From Chionis minor (taxonomy: Eukaryota; Chordata; Aves; Charadriiformes; Chionididae), in the NCBI GenBank assembly GCA_013398295.1, contig VZSF01004750.1, forward strand, positions 275,140 to 339,139: DNA of 64,000 bases. The letters are read 5' to 3'. Positions within the stretch are counted from its first letter, which is position 1. Each line of letters starts with the position of its first letter. A model generated the notes under the pieces. That model did not search any database. It saw only the letters and a program-made list of their open reading frames with translations, and was not told the origin of the DNA. Positions 36,515-48,500 of the stretch are shown here, piece by piece. Made by a program: the position numbers and the translations under genes.

Positions 36515-37435
36515 ATATTCCATCGTAAGCCTAGTACGAGTGCTCCATGCCACAAAATAAAAATAAACAAACAAAAACCCCACACGCAATTGTCACTACG
36601 CTATCTGATTCAGAGAGGAAGATGTAAGTTTAAATACAGGCAAGGATGTTTATCCTTATGCCTCAACACATGAAGACCTCAGAGCTACTGTTTATGTTCA
36701 TGGTGAAAAGACTGACCAGTACATTTTGTCCAACTTTAAAATGAGAGGGATATAACCTGTTTGTACGAAGAACAAGTGACCATAACCACCCCCTCCAGAC
36801 TCTCTCACATCACATGTTTTCTAGCATCAGCTAGATTTTTAATTGAAATTTTGTCTAATGTTCTCATGTGACAGTGATAGGTAACACATAAAAACCTTAA
36901 AAAGATAGACTGGCATATTAAACATATCCAACCAGCTATGAGTTATGAAGAAAAGAAAAAGGAAGTTCAAGAAGAGCTCCTGAAGCAGCTTTCCAAGAAA
37001 AAGAACAGTGTTGGGATGAAAGGAGAGAAACACTGTTAAGAGGTACTGCATACGGTGCAGAACCTATGGGAAAACAAGCCCTTTGGGGACCTCTAGATGT
37101 GTGGTTTGATACAAAACCCCAAGATAGTTGTTTAACTGTGGGTGTCTAATTTCATATTCGAAAAGCACTGTATCTTGCACATACATCTCCATTACCATGA
37201 TGAAATAACCCTCTCAACATCCTGGCCAGGTACTGGAGATGAAACTCCCTGCAGGGGGAATATCCACTTGATGTTATGCCATTTTGCTCAGCAAAGAGTC
37301 TGAGTCAAACTATGTAACAGGCTATGTAGTGCTTCTGTAAGAGAAACCTGATGTTTAAATACAATTCAGAATAATTACATTCTACTTATTCATGATCATT
37401 CTCCGACTCCTTGGGACCCAGGACTCTCTGCTTTC
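36515..37435. other. Unique non-coding sequence
   Basis: No gene or repeat is recognised. A short AAAC/AAAT tract lies near 36557-36578. Confidence 0.5.
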
Positions 37436-37439
37436 TGTC

Positions 37440-37650
37440 TAAATAGTTTTTGAACATTTCTGTAACTAATGCCACTTTCCATCTCAAATGTGACAGCCTC
37501 TCTGCACAGGGTAAGCACCTGTGTGTGGATGTACGCGTACGCATGTTTTACATACACGCTGCTTTATACTGCCGTAAATGGGTTTGTGGTTTGCAAAATG
37601 GGTTCCATAAATCATTAATTAATGATAATATAAATATGAATAATGTAGGA
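37440..37650. promoter_or_regulatory. Candidate conserved element with TAATTA palindrome
   Basis: Contains a perfect 16-bp palindrome (37611-37626, ATCATTAATTAATGAT), in which paired ATTA/TAAT cores would suit a homeodomain dimer. A CpG-bearing GTACGCGTAC palindrome lies near 37532. The block is repeat-free. Confidence 0.38.
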
Positions 37651-37654
37651 GACA

Positions 37655-38155
37655 GAAGGGCAAGAGTCACCACTCCATCTTGAACACCATCTTGGATGCT
37701 TGGATAAGCAATGTGCCCACAATAGCCTTCCCTGCCAAGAGCACCATTACATACAGAAATGCTGAAGAGTCACAAAAAGATTGCAGTGTGTACCATGGGA
37801 AATGAAAGGACTTTCTCAACAGTATGCTAATGCAGAGGACTTTAGCCCTTTAAATCTTTCTGTCCAGTACGGTCAAACCCAGATATTCAGATTCCCCAAT
37901 TCCTGTTCCCTCAACAGTAGTTCCTTTTGGTCCATGGAATCTGGATATCCAGATCTGGAATCTGGATCAGGAGCAGGATCTGGAATCCAGATACTGCTGC
38001 ATCCTGCTGTTAGAAACTGAATTGCAACTTGTGAGCTGTTCACGAGTTCACAAAGGGAGTTTTCCAGTCTTATCTTTATTAACTGTGAATTTATCTCTCT
38101 TCCCAGATACAATGTTGAGAGAGAAGGTGAGCTGGAGGGGGTCACTCTTGCTGTA
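37655..38155. other. Unique sequence with a nested repeat
   Basis: No gene is recognised. The 99-codon minus-strand frame at 37873-38172 reads through the repeat of 37936-37992, which gives it a spurious Pro/Asp/Ser-rich repeat. Confidence 0.5.
37936..37992. repeat. TCTGGA-rich tandem repeat with perfect palindrome
   Basis: GGAATCTGGAT and variants recur about 2.5 times at 21-25-bp spacing. The first unit contains a perfect 16-bp palindrome, ATCTGGATATCCAGAT (37939-37954). The third copy ends GGAATCCAGAT. The array can fold as a hairpin. Confidence 0.85.
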
Positions 38156-38159
38156 CAAG

Positions 38160-38400
38160 GATCAAATGCCATAAACGGCCCAGAGTGTGACTGTGTTTCG
38201 CTTTGCCCTTTTAATTGCCCCCGTTAAAGCACACATTAAACACGCAATCCCTGTGACCAAAGGTAAGAGGGAGTTTGGGTGTAAGCAAGCAATCACTTGA
38301 TAAGACAACAGCATTTCAAAACACCATAAATTAATTCCCTAGGCTAATTTCCCTAAGAGCAATGGAGATAATAAATCTCGTTGGCGTTAAGGGTGACTGA
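38160..38400. promoter_or_regulatory. Candidate conserved non-coding element
   Basis: Repeat-free block with CCTTTTAATTGCC, CGTTAAAGCACACATTAAAC, AAGCAATCACTTGATAAG (an NKX-like CACTTGA) and CATAAATTAATTCCC. Motif density and lack of low complexity resemble an enhancer. No conservation data are available. Confidence 0.37.
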
Positions 38401-38404
38401 AGAA

Positions 38405-39095
38405 TCTGCTTCATGTGCCTGCCAACATGCTACCGGAGCAATGCCACAGAGCCGAAGCTTGCTGGCTTCTTCCAGAGAGGAAGAAAACAGTAGACACGTA
38501 AAAACATGCTGCAGCCTGTACCGCTGGGGCAGGTTACTTTTACCAGGGAGAGAGGGCAGAGGGGAAAAAAGAAAACAGGAAAAGGAAGGTTCCACCAAAT
38601 GAAACCAAGCAGGGACATTTCACATGGCAGACTGCGAGACATGCCCTAAGAACAGGGGCAGAAAATCATTCTTGAAGGCACAAGACATAAATCTAAATTG
38701 CTGTGGATTAATGAGTCAGGAGGAACGGGTCCAAAGGGGATTTTAAGGACATATACTGTCCTTGATCAATGTCTGGAACTCCTCTTGAAGTTTCAGAGCG
38801 GACCCTTTACACCTGAGAGTTACAAGCGGTCCATAATGGCCATTCACTCTCACACACACCTGCACGTCCTGATAAGCACTGACGTGCTCATCACCTCTTT
38901 TCACCAAGTGTAAAATACCCCCCGAGCCTCCCTTCTTCACTCCCACCCTTCCAAATTACTCCTGCTTGCACAGAATGCTAGGATGGAGCAAGAGTTGATA
39001 TTACAACTTGGAAATTTGTCTGACCACTTCTTTTAGGTTTACCCTGAATCCATTTTTTTCTCCCGCAGTGGTTCAATAAAACTCAGAAACTTTAA
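38405..39095. other. Unique non-coding sequence
   Basis: Overlapping frames of 67-81 codons on both strands have no known similarity. No repeat is recognised. Confidence 0.45.
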
Positions 39096-39099
39096 AAGA

Positions 39100-39245
39100 G
39101 TTTGCACAATAAATACCATGGGGCACCACATAAGCCACCAAGCTAAAGGCTAAATCTAATCTCCCTTAAAGCGGCTTAAATTAAAACAATTTAGTTAACA
39201 AAAGCCAATATGGTGACAAGATCAGCCTGTCTACTCCTCCTCCCA
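39100..39245. promoter_or_regulatory. Candidate conserved non-coding element
   Basis: GGCTAAATCTAATCTCCCTT, GGCTTAAATTAAAACAATTT and AGTTAACAAAAGCCAATATG form a compact repeat-free cluster containing TAAT, TTAAC and CCAAT-type cores. Confidence 0.33.
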
Positions 39246-39249
39246 AGCT

Positions 39250-39795
39250 CCACCAGTTTCTGTTTCGGAGAAGCATTAAGTAGATGCAAAGTCTCTCCTT
39301 TTATCCCAACGGCATCCTGGCTGCATCCGCCTTTGCCCAGACCGATCAGTCGGGAGAGCGGACTGTACTCGGTTACTGCTACTAGAGTTGTTCAGAAACT
39401 CATTTGAGCACCCTTACAGCACATGTAAATAGGGGGCTGGCAGGGGGGCAGAGCCACCAAAGGCAAACACATCTTGGAGACGCAGCGTACACGCTTTATC
39501 CACAGAAGGTGGATAGTCTGAAGTCTGAAGACTAGCTCAGATGAGCAGTCAAGGTATTCAACTTACTACAGCTCCAGAAATCACATTGAAGAAAGTTGGG
39601 AAGTGACAAGCCATCCCCCAGTGCAGGCACAAGTAGAGCTCTGCTGCTTCCAGACCACGTCAGCAATGAATTTGATTTTAAAATTCAGGGTTTTTTCACT
39701 TTGATTATTAACATCACTAACGGCTAAACACCCTTGTATTTCTGGCACGCGTTTGGAGGCTCATCTGTGTGTTAAGCGAATAAATAAAGGAACTC
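39250..39795. other. Unique non-coding sequence
   Basis: Nothing recognisable. Confidence 0.45.
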
Positions 39796-39799
39796 AAAA

Positions 39800-40115
39800 G
39801 GAAAAACAATATATATTCCAGTTATATATACATACATAATATGCACACACATTTAGGGGGCACATATTTCCCTAACCATATTGCATAAATATGTATTTAT
39901 TAGACATAATATGGTATGTGTGTATCATAATGCAGTGAAGATTTTAAAAATAATTTAGAAAATTGGCTGGTTTCCACACAATTTACCTTATATGGTACAA
40001 CAATATATTTTAAATACCGTGGAAATTGGCCAATTTTCCAATATTTAAATATCTGTGATATATCATTACAAACATTTTACAAAAGAAACATATGGTAAAT
40101 TTTGTATTCTTTCCA
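39800..40115. other. AT-rich, matrix-attachment-like block
   Basis: Over 300 bases of TATATA, ATATTT and AATAAT-type sequence, including a perfect 14-bp palindrome AAATTGGCCAATTT at 40023-40036 and a related AAAATTGGC at about 39959. Such DNA often unwinds easily and binds the nuclear matrix. This is inferred from composition only. Confidence 0.4.
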
Positions 40116-40119
40116 GATG

Positions 40120-42795
40120 AGTGATATCCAGACCCTCTGATATATGAATGACCTCCAGAGAGTCCTGTATTTTCACTATTTTAAATGCTTTGCTTCTGGT
40201 TTGGAGTCCATCATTGAAACTTTGTCAATTAGAATGAAATGTTTGGTCTCTCAAATTAAAAAGCCTTAGGAGTGACAAGTGAGTGGTCACAGGAAAAAGT
40301 CATCAGGAGCGTGAATACACACATAGGGTCAGAACAACATGTCAAACTGTATTTCAGAAACCTAATGCGCAACAGTTAGAATCAAGTGTAAATTTACAAT
40401 CCAAATTAAGAGATGCATTTTCTTGTACAGAGAGTTGCAAAAATAACAGGCCCATTGCAAAAGCTATACACGGTATTTAACTGGGTAGTGGGAAACACCA
40501 AACTGAAAGCCTGAAGATTTTACTCAAAGCTTTAAGAAAGTCGCTTTCCAACAGTGAAGTTGATTCCTTTCCTGAAGAAGGGAGAGGCTTTCTACAAAAA
40601 ATGTTAATTTCAAATGAAATTCATTTTCCTGAGGGTGATTTTGATAGAAATTTTTTTTCAGCCGGGCTGGTACTTCCAAGTACTCTAATGGCGGGCATTG
40701 CAATTGCAGGATATTGCAGTCTGTAATATCCAAGTAACAATATTAACGCAAGAACAGAGACATAAATGAATTTAGGACCTTGGTTCCTCACTTATACTCT
40801 CGTCTCTTTGCCGTCACCCTCTTGGCAGTTCCCTCCGTTTCTCTCCAAAGAAAGAGAGCACATATGCACAAAAGAGAGTGGCAGAAATGCTCGTGCACGA
40901 ACGGGACAGCTGACAGCTGCACAGACTGGACCTCTGTTGAAGAGCTTTTGAATCCTTTAAGTTTCATGGAGCTGAATCCAAGATTACCCAACGCTGAGAG
41001 AAGTGTGACTTTGGCGAAATTGTGAGTCAAGTAGTAGATGTGATAGAAGGTAGATGTGAGAGAGGTTAACAATTTAAATATATGGAAGAACTAAGGTAGG
41101 AAAAAAATGGCCTGGAAAAATGAATTCTATGTCATTTTGGAATTTCCACAAAGACCAAGATGCCAATTAGCATGGGAGGAGCCATACACTTGGCCTCAGT
41201 AGTTTTCTCCTTATCACAGGAAGGAAGAACGTATTTGAAGAAGTAAGACAATGTCAGACAATAGACAGGCGATTCCACAACTGGAAACTCACCAAGGTCA
41301 GAGGGAGGGCACAAAAGCAATATAATGTTAATTATATCCACGTGCAGGATGAACAATACATAGCTGCCAATCTCCCTCACATACCTATTCTAGATTTGCC
41401 CCGATACAGACAGAACCAGGAATCCAATCACAAAATTTCAGTTCACAGGATCTGCATTTCACGTCTCCCTCCACATCTTTTCCTGTTAACTTTAGTCCTC
41501 AATGGCAGCTAAAATGAAACTGTTTCGTAACAGAGCTAGAGTTCCAGGAGAGGATCAGATTCTGGATCTATTTGACCTTCTCCACATTACTAATGTTTTG
41601 CCTATAAGACTTTCCAGCACCACAATTACCCAACAGAATTCTTAATTTGTCCATAGGAAAGGCCAATTTAAAAGTTCAACCACATTCCAGGATAGATTTT
41701 AGTGCTTTAAAAAAAAAAAAAAGAAAAAGAAAAAGAAGAAAAAAGAACGAAAAAACCAGCTGTAGGCCGTAAGCGTTCCCTGCGCATGGATATAGCCACT
41801 ACAAACGACTAATTGAACGTAAGACCCAGGATACTCTGAGTCCTTTCTCATGAGAAGTGGACAAACGAACAAATAATCTCTTATTCCATTCACATGCGTT
41901 TCAAGCAGGCTGAGACGTAAGCAATGACCACGGATGACTGCAACACATCTGCAAGTACATTAGACCCCATGGTGTAAAGGTCTAGCAAAACTCATCTGAA
42001 ATTCGTATCAGAAGGTGGAATTAATTTCAAAGACTGAGGCGAAAAAAACTAGCAACCCATTAAAATAGATCAAGAAAACAATTTAAAATAGCCCATCCTA
42101 AAGGATTAAATCTCACAAGAAAAAAAAATAATCCATAGCATCTGGCATTGCACCATATCTGCAGAGATATACCATGGAACTCTTTGCTCAGGACCTGGTA
42201 AGGGATTTAATCTGTCTGAAGAATAAAATTGCAATGAAACATGAAAGGGAAAGTGGATCTGTTCAAATAATAAATTTTTGCATTTAACAAACCAGTTCAT
42301 TCTATTTGGGCTGCTCACTGCAGCTGTCCTGCATTACTGGAGAGCTTGACAGAAGAATACAGTACCCCTGTTGGAAGAAGATAGTTGTAAACCCACACAG
42401 TTACATCTTTAAATACGGTTTTACCCTGCCTCATCTGCAGTGGGAGACAGATGACACTCGATATTACAGCTGCTGGCTGTTTTCCATTTCCAGGCCTCTG
42501 ATCACAAATTGTTGCAAGGGACAGCGTAAAGATACCACAACACTTCAGTTAACCGGGCAAAGCTTCATTTAGGAAAATGTGCTGAGATTCCCTCCACTCG
42601 CAGACTCCCAGTTCTTTTTTTTTCCTAAGAGGCAGAATCCTAAAGGCAGCATTCCTAAGGACAGGGGAAGAGGGGAAGAAGATGTCTTTCCTAGCCGTTA
42701 ATAGAAGTCTCCTCACTGGACAGTCAGCAGCACAGTAACCCCCAGCCTACAGACAACACCCTTTTTCTGTAACAGATTCAATTTTATGGAAGTTA
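40120..42795. other. Unique non-coding sequence
   Basis: No gene is recognised. An A-rich tract lies at 41709-41756. Frames of up to 94 codons overlap on both strands (40766-41072), which speaks against either being coding. Confidence 0.5.
41709..41756. repeat. A-rich (AAAAAG)n tract
   Basis: A12 or longer followed by several A4-5G units. There is no poly(A) signal or truncated gene before it, so it is a simple repeat and not a retrocopy tail. Confidence 0.85.
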
Positions 42796-42799
42796 CTGT

Positions 42800-42960
42800 C
42801 AGTATTGATTTGTATATCACTAGCACCTTGAACCTTCAGGTGATGTCAAAATTTACTGTACTGGGTGTTACACAAGCCTGCAGTGAGGTGCAAAGGACAC
42901 AAATGGAAGAAGAGGAACAGAAGTGTGAGATTTGTTGAAGGTTACCAGCTGAGACAGATA
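42800..42960 (+). repeat. Ancient amniote repeat with MIR-like tail
   Basis: GATTTGTATATCACTAGCAC, then TACTGTACTGGGTGTTACAC, then AGGAACAGAAGTGTGAGATT and TTGTTGAAGGTTACCAGCTG follow the same order as the copy at 17855-18070. The end is a decayed MIR-type core (GGCACAGAG-GT-AAGTGACTTG-CCAAGGTCAC). It is more diverged than the first copy. Confidence 0.6.
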
Positions 42961-42964
42961 CCCT

Positions 42965-44485
42965 GTCCGAGTTCTGAGTCATGCTGGACAGCTCGTTCCC
43001 CACGTTAACGTAAGCTTAAATACCGCAGTGAGATTGTAGCTGTAAAGATGGGAAACCTGCGCACCAATACTGGGGTGACATTAGGTCAACCTAAACCAGG
43101 TTTGGGCTGCAACAGGCAGAAGCTAGCATTGTACAAGTTGTGGAGGGGTCTTCGCCTATTACGTCTTCCAGAATTGATTCAAGAGAAACTGAATTTAAAA
43201 TACGTGATAATGATCTCAAAACACAAGTTATCTTGTTCCTGGCTCTGCCAACTCAGACTGAACACACACAAACCAAGAGACATGGAGGATGGCTGAGCAG
43301 TAGTGAACAACAGAATGAACAATACCAGAGCAAGGTAACAAGATTTCCAACTCAGTTTTGTACATGCCATAGGTTCAGATTAGCACATAGTCGATAACCC
43401 TTCTCGTCATGAGCAAAACAAAGATTAGTAACCTTACTGATGTAAATAAAATTACACTGATGCAGAGAGATGAGACTGACACAAAGTTCAAAGAATCTCA
43501 GTTCCTAGCAGTCTTCTAGACCCTTTGAAAATTTTTCTTTTCTAATAATCACAGTGCAAATGATGAAACTAACTTACTTTCACTTAGTAAAATGGTGAAA
43601 CTTACTCTGAGCACCTGTAACAGTTGTTCAGAAATAACATGTACTATACTTTAAAGAACAGTGTTTTAAGTAGAGCATGGTTGGGAGGAAGAGGTTCAAG
43701 AACTTTGTGAAGAAAGACAAGATGTATTTTTATCCTGTTAACTAGGCAAATGCAATAAATATCAACATTTTTCAAGAGATTGCCTAAATCAAAACACTGA
43801 GCAATCATCATCTTAGCACATCATTAATATTACCTTCAGCAGCAAACACTCTACTGGCCTAAACAACCCACGAAACATACATCTTAATTTAGAAAACTTT
43901 CGCATAACGTTACTACCACATTCACTATCAGGAGTTTCAGTTTTCAACATGCCTGAACACCAGACCTCAAAGACTACAAGCCACGTTTGCAGCTCATGGG
44001 ATAGCTCCCTTTAAGTGCCACCTGTATCTGTTTTCTTTAATTTTGTATCTTACCACACTTGTAACCAAATGAATGCACAAGAGCATCTGCACGAGCAGAA
44101 ATCTTACCTATAAATGCTGTATTAATGAGTTCCTTTGAGACATAAAATAACACCGGAATGGTCAGCCTCATCCTACAATGTACAACAGTAATTACCTTTT
44201 TGTACCATTTAATGAAAACAGAAGAGAGAATTTTTACACTCTGCTAAAGCACAGCAGAGAATTCAGGGCAGAAATAGCAGCAGCCGCTGTTTAATAATGC
44301 ACAACATCATGACAAATACCTATTAGTACCCTGCAGGGAGCGAGAATGCCTTTGCATACAGACAAAACAGAAATGGGAAAGAGAATTTAGGAAAGAGAAT
44401 TTGCTCAGTCTGGTCAAAAAGCATCTTTACCTTTGTGACAACAGGTCACGTTTGCTTTAGTAACTGCTGCTAACCAGAACCCCAG
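42965..44485. other. Unique non-coding sequence
   Basis: AT-rich and repeat-poor. No gene is recognised. A short tandem GAAAGAGAATTT pair lies near 44375-44402. Confidence 0.5.
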
Positions 44486-44489
44486 AAAT

Positions 44490-44645
44490 CACGCCTTCCG
44501 GAAGATCTAGGGCTGTCGGATGCACTGTCCCCACGGTGACCGTGCTGGGACACCAACCCGACTCCGCAGCAGAGAAGGGGCTGTGGGCCTCTGCAGCGGG
44601 GTGCGCGCTCCCCCCTCACATCAGCTGGCAGCGCTCGCCCTCACC
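44490..44645. other. Small CpG-rich cluster
   Basis: About a dozen CpGs lie within 150 bases, far above the CpG-depleted surroundings. The segment is too short for a standard CpG island, but local undermethylation is possible. No transcription start can be identified. Confidence 0.5.
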
Positions 44646-45032
44646 AACAACTGTTAACCTGGAGTGGGAGCTGACATCCCCCGAACATGCCCACAATAAA
44701 GCAATTCCTGGGGTTTTTTCTTGACCGAGCCTTCCAGCAGAGTCCTGCTAATCAGGGACAACCCTAACAAGTTTTGCGCTGTCTCTAACAGGCTACTGTT
44801 GAGATGGGCGCAGGCCAGTTTTTTGTTTATTTTTAAGAGGTCTATTAGATACAGGCTTATAAATATTGCAACTTGCCTAATCCTTCCAAAGGGTCAGTTT
44901 TATTTCCTAAAGTGCCTAAATATCACAGGCCAGGCTCACCAACTGCTCAAGAAATTAGGCAAGTTCAAATGTTTTTGTTCTTTTCCCAGGGAGATATTTT
45001 CGCACGGGGGTCACTGAACAAGCGTCGCCGTT

Positions 45033-45081
45033 CCCCCCACCCCTCCGCTCCCCCCACTCCTACCCACTCCACCCCAACCCC
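45033..45081 (-). other. Predicted G-quadruplex motif
   Basis: The plus strand has C runs of 6, 4, 6, 3, 4 and 4 with spacers of 1-7 bases. The minus strand thus has six G runs, enough for more than one quadruplex. The motif sits between two CpG-rich clusters. Confidence 0.75.
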
Positions 45082-45089
45082 TGGGGGAT

Positions 45090-45395
45090 TCTGGGAATCT
45101 GACTGTAAATGACACTACCAGCTGAGATGTAATGGGTGTTGGAGCAGCAGCCGTTTCCTGTCTAGCAGGAACCCAAACGTACAGGAATGTGGGAAGACTC
45201 CAGCGAGCCTCCTTAAGCAGCCAGAGCGGGCTGGGAACTAGAGAAGAGATAAGGGATGCCCTTTCCTCCTCCACCCACTCCAGCAGATAAGCATCATATG
45301 CCTCAGACATCTTGTCCACTGATCTGGGCTTTTCAACTGCGTCTCAGTATCTCTGACTCTACCTTCCTTCCTCTGCTCCCAAGCACACCCCCTGC
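45090..45395. other. Unique non-coding sequence
   Basis: Minus-strand frames of 102 and 114 codons (45011-45319, 45238-45582) cross this stretch but overlap one another, and no known domain is visible. Confidence 0.45.
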
Positions 45396-45399
45396 TTAA

Positions 45400-45540
45400 T
45401 GAGCCAGTCCACCCAGCGGACTGATAACGGGGCGCAGCGCCTGCAGAGTGAGGGACGAGGGGTGTGTGAAGGCTTCGCAGCCAGGAGACACCTGTCTCTT
45501 CCGGGGACGGGACACGGATAAGAGACTTAGGCTCCACAGA
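45400..45540. other. Small CpG-rich cluster
   Basis: About nine CpGs occur in 140 bases (GGCGCAGCGCC, GGGGACGGGACACGG). It is like the cluster at 44.5 kb but weaker. Confidence 0.4.
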
Positions 45541-45599
45541 AAGCAAACCTGTGTGTTTGAGGAGACAGGTGTGCTCTAACAAACGGAGTCAGAGGCTGT

Positions 45600-48500
45600 T
45601 TGTTCAGGCAACATCCACAGGCCAAGCTCTAATAGCAATTGATTTATAGTCTATTTGGAAACCAGCACAATCACATCCAAATAAAAAGTTAAGACTGTCA
45701 TGAAGTTGCAACACCTTGCTCAGCGTACTGCAAGAACATGCCCCTGCCCCGTCAGGTGGGTAAGACACGGGCTGGTAAACAGCAAAGGGACTGAGAGGCA
45801 AAAACTTGCAGTGTGGACGCGTTACTGTCCTCACAGCTGCATACAAAGGGAGAGAGAGCAAACTCACCGCAGTAGTGCTTATCTGGTCAGACAACACAGA
45901 AATGGGGCCAGAGGGTAACGAAGAAGGCACCAAATTAAAAGTATGCAAGAGGTAGTAGAAAAAACTGATCACAGATCCACATCTTCTGTCTCTGGAAGGA
46001 AGGCGCTAAATAACTGACCGGTCTGCCTGCAAACTTGCAGGCTTCAGGCCAAGATAACGACAGTAACGCAGGCTGCATGTCATTCCAGAGCATCCCATGA
46101 TGCTGAGACAGAAGGCAGCAGCCAATTTTACAGTAGGGGAATTTAGGACAGGGGGAGAAACTAAAGATAAAGAAGTAAAATTCTTAGAAAAAGGATCTGG
46201 GGAACTTCAGATCCTGTGTATAAAAAGAAATCACCTTTCCACCTAGTCACCTCCCCTCCAGCCGCCCCAAGTAAAACCAATTCCAAAGTTCAGATAAAAC
46301 AATCCTAAATCTATCTGGAGATCCAGAGGACCAGAAAGCCTGAGCTTTTTACACTCTTTCAGGGTTTTTTTGTTGGTCATCTAAGTGTTTGTTAGGGAGA
46401 TTGTGCAAACGAAAGAATTCCGAATCCCTGGCTTATCGTTGGCCCTGCTGCAGGAGCCAGAAGATAAGAGCAGACAGGACTGGTCCCAGTGAAAAGATTT
46501 TCAGCTCTGGCATTGAAGTCTTCTTTTGGGTGAAGAATTGCTTAAAGCTAAGGAATGCTGCATTGGTTTGAAAAGGAAAAAAACACCACCAAAAAAACCC
46601 CAGATTCAGCAACATTACAAGGTTTTGCTCTGGAGAAGAAGAATATTTTAATACCATCTTTCCACTTTCTTCCCTGCTATAAGTTTTCCTAGAAGAGAAG
46701 GAATGGCATTTCAGCCCAAGCCCTCAACTACTTTATTCTTCAAAGCTTTATTATTAACAAAAAATTCCAGTCATTTTCTGGACCCTGCTACCTTGTTATT
46801 AAGCCTTGCCTTGCTCTTATCATCCCTTGTCTTGAACTGAGTATTCAGGGTGTTCCAAAACGATTGCCCAACCTTGTGAATGTCTCCTCTTCTATGTTTC
46901 ATCTGACATAAAATTGGAAGAGCTGAAATACTATTAAAGAAGTGGGTCTTGGGAGCTTTCTGATTCAGTTTTGTACAGCCAGCTTCAAATAAAGGCAGTG
47001 AAAAGACAATACTCATCTGAGCAAGTTTCTCCCATTTACTGCAGAAGCTCATGCTGACCACTTCTGTGATGACAAACCAGACAAATTCAGTTCTGCACCA
47101 CGCGTAGGTGCGTCAATGAACACACAGTGAACACGCAATTGAACTGGTACCCACAGAGCCTCCCTTCTCTAGGCAGAACCTGAACCCTTCCTGCTCCTGG
47201 ACCAGCCTGCTCCTAACATGAATGCAATAATGTATCTGTATTTCCACAAACGGGGGGTCACTAGCTACCGACTGCCCATTTACAGCGGTACCCTGAGAAT
47301 TAGGACTGTCAGCAGTCTGGAGGACAGTGGTATTTTGCTGTCTCTGCCTGCCCCTAGCCCTCCCCATATCCACCCTCGCACACGCTCCTTTGTCAGCCTC
47401 TCTTGCTTGGCTGTGATTGACAGACTCCTGAATTATGAAAAGGTAGAAAGAGCCTTGGTCAAGCACAGAGGTATTTTTATCACAGTTTGTGGCCCCCCAC
47501 CCCCATCACATATATCAGAGTGAGAATGCTTTTACACAGGGAAAAAAAATAAAAATCTATAGAGTCCTCGAAGGAACAGTTTTTATCCTCCTCTCAGCAG
47601 CCTGTCCTCAGTCTAGTTCCCTTTCAATGGGCTGCTGGCTCCTAGCTGTCTGCTGATAGGAAGGATTAGCTACAGAAATGGCATAGGGAAAGAGTCAGAA
47701 CTGGAGGGGAACACAGACCTCCAGCCCACCCAAGCAATTTGTTCACATTCAGACACAGTTCCATAAAAGAAGAAACTGCAGGTGCTGCAATATTGCCATT
47801 CACTCTGGCTGTGCCGTCCCTAATAAAAGGTAAGAGTCAAGTGTGCTCAAAATTCTGAGAGAAATTAAAATAAAACTGGAAAATTTAAAGTTCTTAATAC
47901 ATTTATGCTTTCTCCCTTTTGCACCATTTTTTGGTTTAGGGACTATGTTTTCAAGTGGTTCATTACAAACACGAACACGTATTTTTAATCTGTTTTCACA
48001 CTAAATGCGGAGTTTTTCAAACCCAGATGCCAGACATTACAAAGACAGAGTTTGTAATCCCAGTTAGTCATTACTCCTGAAGTGTTGAGCATTCCCCCCT
48101 CACTGCCCCTTCCATTGGAATCTTGGGAATCTTAGAAGCCAGGTTACTTTCTTTGAGATGTACAAAAATAATGGAGATGGTTACATTTTAGACACCAACA
48201 CTGCTGCATAACCAAAGCAATGGAGGAGGTGGAAGGCTGGTTAAAAACAAGCAACAAATAGGACAACAAATATCACAAGACTTGAAATGGAATCTTAAGA
48301 TTTATCAATGCTTCTACTACGCAATTAATCTCTCCTTGTTATCTAATGTTTCTCCTTCACCCCTCTGTCTCCTCTACTACCTCTCGTCAGATGCAGCCAT
48401 GCTGTAACTTTCTTCCTGAAAGGGAGAGATGAGCTACAAATCCTCCACCAGCCTCCCCACCAACAGAAAGACTTCATCCATATTACCTCTGATTCTGTCT

